Shown in pieces: positions 26,477 to 33,856 of a stretch of 64,000 nt of DNA. This stretch comes from Aromatoleum toluolicum. Its GTDB lineage: Bacteria; Pseudomonadota; Gammaproteobacteria; Burkholderiales; Rhodocyclaceae. How positions within the stretch are numbered: the stretch's first letter is position 1; each line of letters starts with the position of its first letter. The DNA lies in the NCBI RefSeq assembly GCF_012911005.2, contig NZ_WTVS01000008.1, positions 1-64,000 on the forward strand. The letters run 5' to 3'. Under the pieces are notes generated by a model. That model was not told where the DNA came from. It saw nothing but the letters and a program-made list of their open reading frames with translations, and made no database searches. A program made the translations under genes and the position numbers.

Positions 26477-27133
26477 ATGCGCAAGATCGGAGTGTCGCAA
26501 ATCCTCATCTTTCTGATTCTTGTCGCCGGTGCCGCCGCCGGTGCCGTCCTCGCCACATCGACGCTGGCCGGCAAGCTGCCGCTGGGTGATTTTCGTGGGG
26601 TCGTGCTGTGCGGCATCTTCGTGATCACGTTCTATGTGTTGGCGATTGTCGCGTATCGGCTTTTCCTCTCTGTGATGCCGCTGCGCGAGGGGGACATCGC
26701 ACCGGGGTCGCGCGACGAGTTCACCTACAACGTGTATGTGCTGTTCTTTCTGCTGCTGTTCTATCCGATCACCCGCAACCATGTTCTTCCGGTGCCGCTC
26801 ATGCGTGTCATCTATCTGGCTCTAGGCGCTCGGTTGGGCAAGGATACGTACAGTGCGGGTGTAATCCTCGATCCCATCCTTACCGAGGTCGGCTCGAATA
26901 CGATCATCGGGCACGATGCGGTGCTCTTCTCGCATGCCATGGAAGGGGAGCGCCTGGCTCACGCGAAAATTCGCATCGGCTCCAAGGTTACCGTCGGAGC
27001 GAAGTCGATTGTGATGTCGGGTGTGACCATCGAAGACGGCGCGATCATTGCTGCCGGTTCCGTCGTCACAAAGGGTATCCATGTCCATGCCGGCGAGGTG
27101 TGGGGGGGTAACCCGGCGCGTCGCCTCCGGTGA
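26477..27133 (+). CDS. Membrane-anchored left-handed beta-helix acyltransferase
   Basis: A 218-residue protein with two or three N-terminal membrane segments (about residues 8-30, 40-65 and 86-105), then hexapeptide repeats (GSNTIIGHDAVLF, ARIRIGSKVTVGAKSIVMSGVTIEDGAIIAAG region) ending in the standard GNPAR motif. Such proteins transfer acetyl or other acyl groups from CoA, commonly to sugars. The membrane anchor suggests a lipid or membrane-bound acceptor. It follows the nitroreductase gene by 114 bases on the same strand and precedes the sigma-54 promoter of the PEP-CTERM gene. The acceptor is unknown. Confidence 0.83.
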   Translation: MRKIGVSQILIFLILVAGAAAGAVLATSTLAGKLPLGDFRGVVLCGIFVITFYVLAIVAYRLFLSVMPLREGDIAPGSRDEFTYNVYVLFFLLLFYPITRNHVLPVPLMRVIYLALGARLGKDTYSAGVILDPILTEVGSNTIIGHDAVLFSHAMEGERLAHAKIRIGSKVTVGAKSIVMSGVTIEDGAIIAAGSVVTKGIHVHAGEVWGGNPARRLR

Positions 27134-27204
27134 AGGATCGGCGGCGTTCATCGGCTGCGACCGTATTGCCCGAAGGACCGCGCGCGCTCCTGATTTTCGT
27201 GTCG

Positions 27205-27223
27205 GATTCTTTTACAGTGAATC
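27205..27223. promoter_or_regulatory. Candidate activator site upstream of the sigma-54 promoter
   Basis: GATTC and GAATC form an inverted repeat with 9 bases between them. Overlapping it, TTTTACA (27210-27216) is the exact reverse complement of TGTAAAA at 27258-27264. Both lie 15-75 bases before the -24 box, where an NtrC-type activator such as PrsR would bind. Which of the two, if either, is the true site cannot be decided from one promoter. Confidence 0.4.
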
Positions 27224-27277
27224 GGTGCGTTCGTGAGCGTTATTTCTAAGCAGTTGATGTAAAAGAAAAAAAAGATC

Positions 27278-27292
27278 TGGCGTGGAATTTGC
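27278..27292 (+). promoter_or_regulatory. Sigma-54 (-24/-12) promoter of the PEP-CTERM gene
   Basis: TGGCGTG-N4-TTGC matches the RpoN consensus TGGCACG-N4-TTGC in all but one base. The invariant GG (27279-27280) and GC (27291-27292) are 10 bases apart, as required. It lies 69 bases before the PEP-CTERM protein ATG. The sigma-54 activator PrsR encoded at 4963-6321 is the likely driver; this link is inferred from family knowledge. Confidence 0.85.
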
Positions 27293-27361
27293 TCCTATTT
27301 GGGCGTCGGGCGTTGAATCGCCCCTGTGCCGAATCGGCAACCCCTCAAAAGGAGTCTCGCC

Positions 27362-28483
27362 ATGACCAAAAAACTTCCGCACCGCATCCGTTCCAGCGCG
27401 ATTGCGGCAGGCCTTGCCCTGGCTCTGGGGTGGGGGATGCCCGCCTTCGCTGCCGATCCGATCCAGTTCGATGCAGATGGGACCGACGCCAACGCGAACA
27501 CGCAGACCTACGGCTCGTTCGACTGGGCAGTATCGTCCGGCTTGATCGACCAAGGCATTCCCACCACGGGTTCGTCATTCAATCTGTATACCCACGCGGT
27601 GCTGGACGGCTTCACTGACACGGGTGGTGACTCCGTCCCCGATCCGGCGAACATGAATGGGACGTGGGAGATCACCGCGATCGCGGGCTTCGCGGAAACT
27701 GCGACGCTTGCGGGAGCGCCGACGATCGTTCAGGTCAGCGACGGCGGAACGCCTCTTGATCAAACCGATGACGTCTACCAGTTCACGAGCACGATCAACC
27801 TGAACCTGGATACGACCGGCACCACGAACTTCTTCGCCGTCTATTACGACGATGTGATTGGCGACGGGACGAAGGCCAGCTCGCTCACCGGTCTCGGCTT
27901 CGACGACGGAACGCTGATCCTGTCAGGGACCGTTTCGCAGTTCACGAGCGCCGGCACCTTCACGTCGAACTGGTTCTTCGTCGATACAAACGGCAACGGG
28001 CTCTACGACGCAGGTGAGGAAGCTGCGATCGATCCCGCCACCGGCGATCCGGTCAACGCCGGCCGCCTGCTCGACCAGAGCGCGAACGGTGACGATTGGG
28101 CAGGGCAACTGACCGCCTACGGTGAAGGTTCGACCTCGATCGAAGTGGATGTCACGTTCCAGGATTCCAACTTCTTCAAGTCGCTGATCACCGCGCTTTC
28201 GCAGGATCTGTTCTTCACGACCCGCAACAACCTCCCCGTCGATGACACGAACCCGTCGAAGTCCTTCGACACTGACCTCGGTGGTGGCGCGCTGACTCTG
28301 GCAGGTGGTGGGATCAGTCTGGGCACGATCAACTGCGTCAATGGTCCGGATTGCATTCTCGAAACCGACGCGAGCAACTCGTTCCAGACCACCGTGCCCG
28401 AGCCGTCGAGCCTCGCGCTGCTGGGCCTGACGCTCGTGATGCTCGGCATCGGCCGTGTGTCGTCGCGGAGAAGGACCGTATGA
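27362..28483 (+). CDS. PEP-CTERM sorting-signal surface protein
   Basis: A 373-residue exported protein. Signal peptide residues 1-30 end in MPAFA-A. The body is rich in Asp, Thr and Gly. The C-terminus has the complete exosortase signal: VPEP, a hydrophobic stretch LALLGLTLVMLGIG, and basic RVSSRRR. Exosortase should cleave near the PEP motif and release or anchor the protein, which usually is glycosylated and lies in an extracellular matrix. ATG 27362 has AAAAGGAG upstream. A sigma-54 promoter precedes it. Its first 340 residues are clearly related to the next gene's product. No enzyme motif is seen, so it is likely structural. Confidence 0.92.
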   Translation: MTKKLPHRIRSSAIAAGLALALGWGMPAFAADPIQFDADGTDANANTQTYGSFDWAVSSGLIDQGIPTTGSSFNLYTHAVLDGFTDTGGDSVPDPANMNGTWEITAIAGFAETATLAGAPTIVQVSDGGTPLDQTDDVYQFTSTINLNLDTTGTTNFFAVYYDDVIGDGTKASSLTGLGFDDGTLILSGTVSQFTSAGTFTSNWFFVDTNGNGLYDAGEEAAIDPATGDPVNAGRLLDQSANGDDWAGQLTAYGEGSTSIEVDVTFQDSNFFKSLITALSQDLFFTTRNNLPVDDTNPSKSFDTDLGGGALTLAGGGISLGTINCVNGPDCILETDASNSFQTTVPEPSSLALLGLTLVMLGIGRVSSRRRTV

Positions 28484-28495
28484 GGATGATCTGAG

Positions 28496-28509
28496 CCCCG
28501 CAGGCGGGG
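28496..28509 (+). terminator. Short GC hairpin after the PEP-CTERM gene
   Basis: CCCCG and CGGGG form a 5-bp stem around CAGG, 13 bases after the stop codon, followed by TGTTT. It is weak for a terminator and may allow partial read-through into the next gene. Confidence 0.35.
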
Positions 28510-28534
28510 TGTTTCTGAAAGACGTATCCAGGGT

Positions 28535-28579
28535 GGCTCGAGGGCGCTGATGTTGTACCCAATCAGCATCGCTCGAGCC
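28535..28579 (+). other. Large two-part stem-loop before the second surface-protein gene
   Basis: GGCTCGAG (28535-28542) pairs with CTCGAGCC (28572-28579), and inside it GCTGAT (28546-28551) pairs with ATCAGC (28562-28567) around a 10-base loop. Only 25 bases separate it from the ATG at 28605, with the ribosome site AAGGGGA between them. It could be an attenuator, a processing site or an mRNA stabiliser. Confidence 0.6.
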
Positions 28580-28604
28580 CTTGTACTCACAAGGGGATGC
28601 TGTC

Positions 28605-30329
28605 ATGAAACTTCAAAGGATCTTGGGTTCTGGCGCGATCGCGCTGGTTCCTCTGTTCGTAGCGATGGGCGATGCGGGGGCCGCAAGCCTAATCCTTTTC
28701 GACCCGGACGGTGATGGATCGAATCAGCCACAAACGGTGAGTGCCTTCGACTGGGGCAACGGGAATGCCTTGGTTACCGCGCCTGCCGGCGGAGCTCCTG
28801 CGATTCCGCTTGGTGTAGCCAATACGAAGTCCGTCCAGACCTATGTTCACGGAGCCCTTAGCGGCCTGCTGAATCCCGGTGGTGATCCCTATCCGGATCC
28901 GACCGGCTTCAATTCGACGTTTGAACTGACCTATATCGCGGGCTCGGGCGAGACGGTGACGACCAATGCGAGCGGTTCGGTAGCGACCTTCGCATTCGAC
29001 GGAACTTCCCAGAGCAACTTCTTTTATCTGTACTACGACGATCTGACTGACGGTTCGGGTAGCAAGGGCGCGTCGCTAAGCGGCCTCGGCTATGGCGACG
29101 GAAGGCAGATTCTGCGCGGCGTAGTGGTCGAGATCGTCGGCAACTTCGGAGTCGATGGCTCGGTAGGCCTGCTCGACCAGTTCGGTACCGACAACTGGGC
29201 TGGTACGCAGACGGTGAGGGGGCAGGGGTCGCAAAGCATCGCAGTGATGGTGCAGTTCGCAGATCCCGAATTTTTCAAGAGCGGGGTTGAGCCAGGCACG
29301 ATACTGAATTTTACGACCCAGCAAAACGTACCGTATCTGGAAACCAATCCTTCGCAGAATTTCGAGACGGATTCGGGCGTCGATGCCGCAGTAGTTGGCG
29401 CGATCAACGGTGCGTCCGGGCCTGAGATGCTGCTTCAGACCGATGCGAGCAACAACTTCGCATTCATTCCGACGGCTCAGGCATGTCGGGTGACCGGCGG
29501 TGGGAACGATACTTCCGGGATCAACGTAGCCGAAGGTGGATGGGACGGAACCTTTGCTGTCGACTCCCTGAAGCCGTCGGTGCTGTTGAAGCCGAAAGGC
29601 AAGGCCGCCAAGTCGAGCACCGTGACCAATTACTATGACTATTCATTCGGCGGGCAGGCGGGTGCGAATACGGCCTTGCCACCGCAGCCGAAAGGCCAAT
29701 GGGAGCACAACAACCACAGCAGCCCGAGTGGTCTGAGCTTCGCGTTCCATGGTGGACGGAACGCTCCGGCGGGCACACAGATCGATGAGATCCGTTGTAC
29801 CGATGAGGGGTGGTGCGAACAGGCACGCCCGGCGCCGAACAAGCAGATCGACTTCGTTGGCGTGGGTACCTTCAGCAATATCAGCAACAACACCTTCACC
29901 GCGAGCGACGGAGTGATTTTCGACGGGATCGATGAGGTTATCCCCGAGCCGAAGGGGCAACGCCCGAATCAAGCGGTGCCGACTTATCACTGGTTCCAGG
30001 TGCACATCGAGGATCTGGGGGAGGGGGGTAGCGAGAACCCGAACACGCCGGTTCCTGGGGCAAACTGCCCGCCGGCCGGATCCGGTAACAACCCGTTCGC
30101 GGATCCGCCGGTGACCGACAACATTGCCGACTGCGGTTGCGCAGACTTCTACCGGATCACCATCTACAAGGGCGTGCAACCCGCAGTGGATGCCGACGGG
30201 AAGGTCATCCTCGACGCCAATGGCGATGTGCCGGGACTCAACAAGACCGACAAGATCTACGAGGTATATGGCTACATCGATGGTGGCAACTTCCAGATCC
30301 ACCCGCTGACCGGCTTTGACCTGAAGTAA
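28605..30329 (+). CDS. Secreted paralogue of the PEP-CTERM protein with a different Cys-containing C-terminal domain
   Basis: A 574-residue exported protein. The signal peptide ends at about residue 34 (GDAGA-A). Residues 35-290 match the preceding PEP-CTERM protein in order: the FDWGNGNAL opening, the YTHA/YVHGAL segment, the YYDD-SLxGLGxxDG block and LQTDASNNF. Exactly where the neighbour continues into VPEPSS, this protein instead runs into ACRVTGGGNDTSG and a 280-residue domain with six cysteines, including IRCTDEGWCEQ and DCGCADFYRI. There is no PEP motif, C-terminal hydrophobic helix or basic tail, so exosortase should not process it. The new domain resembles VTGGG-type extracellular modules I cannot name with confidence. 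It probably is co-expressed with the upstream gene. Confidence 0.85.
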   Translation: MKLQRILGSGAIALVPLFVAMGDAGAASLILFDPDGDGSNQPQTVSAFDWGNGNALVTAPAGGAPAIPLGVANTKSVQTYVHGALSGLLNPGGDPYPDPTGFNSTFELTYIAGSGETVTTNASGSVATFAFDGTSQSNFFYLYYDDLTDGSGSKGASLSGLGYGDGRQILRGVVVEIVGNFGVDGSVGLLDQFGTDNWAGTQTVRGQGSQSIAVMVQFADPEFFKSGVEPGTILNFTTQQNVPYLETNPSQNFETDSGVDAAVVGAINGASGPEMLLQTDASNNFAFIPTAQACRVTGGGNDTSGINVAEGGWDGTFAVDSLKPSVLLKPKGKAAKSSTVTNYYDYSFGGQAGANTALPPQPKGQWEHNNHSSPSGLSFAFHGGRNAPAGTQIDEIRCTDEGWCEQARPAPNKQIDFVGVGTFSNISNNTFTASDGVIFDGIDEVIPEPKGQRPNQAVPTYHWFQVHIEDLGEGGSENPNTPVPGANCPPAGSGNNPFADPPVTDNIADCGCADFYRITIYKGVQPAVDADGKVILDANGDVPGLNKTDKIYEVYGYIDGGNFQIHPLTGFDLK

Positions 30330-30351
30330 CCCGCGTCTGCTGGCAGACCCG

Positions 30352-30390
30352 ACCGCGCTGTAGGGCGAACCGCCCGGCAGCGCGGTTTTT
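30352..30390 (+). terminator. Rho-independent terminator after the surface-protein pair
   Basis: ACCGCGCTG and CAGCGCGGT form a 9-bp stem around a 17-base loop, with TTTTT following. It lies 22 bases after the stop and separates the rightward genes from the leftward glycosyltransferase gene. Confidence 0.9.
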
Positions 30391-30425
30391 GTTATTGACC
30401 GAATGGTGGCGTTGGCTGCAGCAAA

Positions 30426-31649
30426 TCAGCTTGTGGGCAGGATTCGCCCGGCGATCAATCGTTCGAGGTGAGGTGCAAGGTCGGATCGTCGAGGATCACT
30501 TGCCGCGGCCTCGCGCAGGCGATGCGCGCAAGCGGCGAAGCTCGGGTCTCCAAGGAGCCTCGTTACTGCCTGCCGCAGGACGGCAGCGGTTGCGCGATCC
30601 GAGCGAACGAGAAGACCGGCGCCAAAGCGCTCGATGGCCTGCATGTTCAGAAACTGGTCCATGTTTCGGGCGATCCCCAGCACGGGAACGCCGGCCGTCA
30701 GGGCCTGGTTGGTGGTCGGACTGCCGCCGTTGCAGACGACGAGGTTCGCATGCTCGCACACCAATTGACCGGGAAGGTAGTCGAAGACCCGGGTTCGTGG
30801 CGATGTGAATTGTGTCGGCAGGGATTTTCCCGCAGAGGCCAACAGTACGCGTGCGCCGGTCGCTTCGAGTAAGGGCACCAGATCCCGCAGCACGCGTGGA
30901 TCGCCCGAACTGCCCATGGTGACGTAAACCAGGGGAGTGTCCGTGCCGTCCTCTAATGACACAGCGGCAGCAGCGTCGGGCGACCATGCAATTGGGCCGA
31001 TAAATCTTGCCGTGGCACTTTCTCGGACTTCCGGAAACAACTCGGAAAAGTTGGCGAACAGTCGCAGATCGGCATCCGTGTAACTTCGCCGAAGATCGTG
31101 GCCCAGGGGTGGGAGTCGGTGACGCGCCCGTAGCACCTCCATCGGCCGCGCGTGCATTTTCAGTGCAAGCGGAGAAATCCTCCGAAATATGGCGTTCGCG
31201 ATCGAGAGCGGTGCAAAACGCGTTATGGCAAGAACGGGCATGGGCGTCTGCAGGGGACGCTCGGGGCTCCAGTAGGCGTCGCAGATCGTCGCATAGGGAA
31301 CACCGCGCGAGCGCGCGCTGACCGACAGCGAAAGGCGAAAATCGCCCACGACGACGTCAGGCCGTTCGGTATCGATAAGGGCGTGGTCCGCCTCGACATA
31401 ACGGGAAAGCGTATCGATGTCATACAGGGGAAAGCCATGCTCCAGCCGGCGGGAAAAGACCGACGTTGCCTGGCACTCTAGCGGAACGACCTTGAATGGC
31501 GCTCCGTCAGTCAACCAACCGAACGCCGCCGGTCTAGCGAATACGACGTCGAATCGTTGTGGGTCGAGTCCGGACGCCAGAACAAACGGCCGGGCGACAT
31601 GTGCGAGCGTCGCACCTTCGGCGAAGAAGAGAATTTTCGCTTTGACCAT
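30426..31649 (-). CDS. GT1-like (MGT/UGT superfamily) glycosyltransferase
   Basis: A 407-residue GT-B glycosyltransferase. The N-terminal domain opens with KAKILFFAEGATLAHVARP. The C-terminal donor domain has LVYVTMGSSGD and the family's sugar-nucleotide motif as VVCNGGSPTTNQALTAGVPVLGI, in which the usual His before GG is replaced by Asn. It should transfer a sugar to a lipid or small molecule rather than build a long polymer. It follows the lytic transglycosylase gene by 57 bases on the same strand. Given the nearby acyltransferase cassette, the acceptor might be a lipid made there; this is speculation. Confidence 0.85.
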   Translation of the reverse strand: MVKAKILFFAEGATLAHVARPFVLASGLDPQRFDVVFARPAAFGWLTDGAPFKVVPLECQATSVFSRRLEHGFPLYDIDTLSRYVEADHALIDTERPDVVVGDFRLSLSVSARSRGVPYATICDAYWSPERPLQTPMPVLAITRFAPLSIANAIFRRISPLALKMHARPMEVLRARHRLPPLGHDLRRSYTDADLRLFANFSELFPEVRESATARFIGPIAWSPDAAAAVSLEDGTDTPLVYVTMGSSGDPRVLRDLVPLLEATGARVLLASAGKSLPTQFTSPRTRVFDYLPGQLVCEHANLVVCNGGSPTTNQALTAGVPVLGIARNMDQFLNMQAIERFGAGLLVRSDRATAAVLRQAVTRLLGDPSFAACAHRLREAAASDPRRSDLAPHLERLIAGRILPTS

Positions 31650-31706
31650 TGTCGAGAGAGCGCCGCAGGATGTGTCGCGTGCGGCCCGTACTCCATTGAT
31701 TAAGCG

Positions 31707-32387
31707 TTAGTCTGGCGCGACGCGGGTGGATTGCGCTGTGCCGATTGTCGCGCTATCCCGCAGCCGCTCGTAATGCCCCAATACCGCGGGTACGTAGCGC
31801 ATTGTTTCGGCATACGGAGGGATGGCGTTTCCATAGCGCTGAACAGCTGCCTCGCCAGCGTTATATGCGGCGAGTGCCAGCGGCAACGAATCGAAGCGAT
31901 CGAGCAGTTCGCGCAGGTAGCGTGCGCCGCCGAGGAGATTCTGCTCCGGGTCTAGCGGGTCACTCACGCCGAAGCGCGTGGCCGTTGCAGGCATCAGTTG
32001 CATCAGCCCAAGTGCGCCCTTGGGGGAGCGGGCACGTTCATTGAAACCGCTTTCGACATTGGCGATCGCCTCGATTAGCGATGGATCAATTCGCCCGCGG
32101 TGTGCCGCGTTGCGGATAAGCGGTGACAGGGATGTGGGGGCATGGCCGCGGTCGGATTTTCTTGCGGCGACCATACTACGCGCGCGTTCAATCGCCTTGG
32201 GGACGGGGCGAATCTCGAGGATCAGGCGGTGTCTCGGCGTGCTCGGGGCGTCACTGAAGTTGAAGACGCCGCGCTCATCTGCGTAACCGTACAGACGGTC
32301 GGCCCAGCAGGGGCCTGCGCACCAGAATGCGACCGCAGCACTTGCCGCAATCGCTACCCGTCGACTGCTCGCGTTTGCGACGGACAT
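31707..32387 (-). CDS. Lytic transglycosylase with DUF4124-like N-terminus
   Basis: A 226-residue exported protein. From ATG 32387 it has a good signal peptide (VAIAASAAVAFWCAGPCWA); an upstream ATG at 32447 with GAGGG before it would give an unusually long leader. A short DUF4124-like segment (LYGYADERGVFNFSD) precedes the SLT domain, whose catalytic Glu is in ANVESGFNE, with GLMQLMPATATRFG and ALAAYNAGEAAV following. It cleaves peptidoglycan. It is the second such enzyme in the window, upstream of the glycosyltransferase gene and divergent from the secretion operon. Confidence 0.87.
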   Translation of the reverse strand: MSVANASSRRVAIAASAAVAFWCAGPCWADRLYGYADERGVFNFSDAPSTPRHRLILEIRPVPKAIERARSMVAARKSDRGHAPTSLSPLIRNAAHRGRIDPSLIEAIANVESGFNERARSPKGALGLMQLMPATATRFGVSDPLDPEQNLLGGARYLRELLDRFDSLPLALAAYNAGEAAVQRYGNAIPPYAETMRYVPAVLGHYERLRDSATIGTAQSTRVAPD

Positions 32388-32680
32388 GACTCTGACCACG
32401 TTCAGGGAGCGCGAGCGGTCGTAGGTCGTATGTGCCGGACCGCTCATATGCCCTCGCAAGTGTTGGGAGTCCGTATGCGATCAGTGTGCAGCATCTTGAG
32501 GCTTGATCGGTATTCGCGCTCAAGTATGTAGGATTTCGATGATGCTTTCTATGCTAATGTTGGCGCGGTACCGGTCTCGATGCCGTTCGCGTGGCAAACA
32601 GGCGCATGGTGTGCGTAGCGGTACCTGTCGGGATCTCGGACATCTTAAGGATAGTGTGAGTTAACGAACTTTGGTGATCC

Positions 32681-33856
32681 ATGCGTTATCGTGTCAGGGC
32701 GCTCGGGGCGAACGCATCGGTCGTCGAAACCGAGCTTGAGGCCGGGTGCGAGGCGGATGTCCGTGCGCTGGCCGAGGCGCGGGGCTTGTCCGTACTTTCG
32801 CTCAAGGCGCTGGAGCGTGGCCGAGGTCGCAGTCGATTTCCGCTGCTCCTGTTCAACCAGCAACTGCTGGCGCTGTTGCGCGCGGGCATTCCGCTTACCG
32901 AGGCAATCTCGGCGCTCGCCGAGAAGGAGCGGTGGCCGGCGATCAGGTCGGTGATGCAGGGGCTGCGTGATGCATTGCGTGAAGGACGCAGCCTGTCGAG
33001 TGCGCTGGAGTCGGCGCCGCAGGCTTTTCCGACCCTGTATGTCGCGCTGATTCGTGCGGCCGAGCGCACCAGCGATCTCGAGCGGGCCATTGCGCGCTAC
33101 ATCGCATACCAGCAGGATGGCGAGCGCCTGCGCGACAAGCTGATCAGTGCGGCTATTTACCCCCTGTTGCTGGTTGGTGTGGGTGGCCTGGTGGTGCTGT
33201 TCCTGCTCGGCTACGTCGTGCCGCGTTTCTCGCACATATACCAGAACGTGGGCACCAACCTGCCGTGGATGTCACGCCTGCTGCTGGAGTGGGGGCAGTT
33301 CGTCGAGGGGCACGCCGTGTTGCTCGGGGTGATCGTGGTGGCAATTTTGGGGGCAGGGGTTGTGGTGGTACGCAGCCCCGTGTTGTGGGCGACGGTCGGG
33401 CGCTACATGTGGCGGATGCCGTTCGTTGGTGAGCGCATGCGGGTGTTTCAGCTCGCACGGTTCTACCGGACCGTGGGCATGCTGCTTTCGGGAGGTATCC
33501 CGGTCGTGACCGCTCTGGGGATGGTGTCGGGGCTGCTTTCGCCGTCGCTGCAGGCGAGTCTCGCTGCTGCCATATCGGCGATACGTGAGGGGCGCAGTTT
33601 TTCGTCGATGCTGGCGGCGCGCGGCCTGACGACCCCCGTCGCGCTGCGCATGCTGGAGGTCGGCGAACATGCCGGGAATCTGGGCGAAATGCTGACACGC
33701 GCGGCGGAATTTCACGAAGAGGATACCGCGAGGCAGGTAGAGTGGTTCACGCGCCTGTTCGGCCCGTTGCTGATGCTGCTGATCGGTTGTGCGATCGGGC
33801 TGATCGTCGTGCTCATGTACATTCCGATATTCATGCTTGCAGAGAGCATTCGATGA
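32681..33856 (+). CDS. gspF: Type II secretion inner-membrane platform protein GspF
   Basis: A 391-residue GspF/PilC-type protein. Two copies of the T2SSF domain are visible, the first from about 62 (LLFNQQLLALLRAGIPLTEAI) and the second from about 262 (LARFYRTVGMLLSGGIPVVTAL). Membrane helices lie near 168-190, 213-232 and 362-385. It forms the membrane platform that the ATPase works on. It heads a ten-gene run in which nearly every start overlaps the previous stop; here ATGA is shared with gspE. Confidence 0.92.
   Translation: MRYRVRALGANASVVETELEAGCEADVRALAEARGLSVLSLKALERGRGRSRFPLLLFNQQLLALLRAGIPLTEAISALAEKERWPAIRSVMQGLRDALREGRSLSSALESAPQAFPTLYVALIRAAERTSDLERAIARYIAYQQDGERLRDKLISAAIYPLLLVGVGGLVVLFLLGYVVPRFSHIYQNVGTNLPWMSRLLLEWGQFVEGHAVLLGVIVVAILGAGVVVVRSPVLWATVGRYMWRMPFVGERMRVFQLARFYRTVGMLLSGGIPVVTALGMVSGLLSPSLQASLAAAISAIREGRSFSSMLAARGLTTPVALRMLEVGEHAGNLGEMLTRAAEFHEEDTARQVEWFTRLFGPLLMLLIGCAIGLIVVLMYIPIFMLAESIR

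Noticed and set aside
32565-32625. Two GCGGTACC copies 53 bases apart in the gap before gspF
   Set aside because: Short GC-rich words with little matching flank. They do not line up with a promoter and may be chance.
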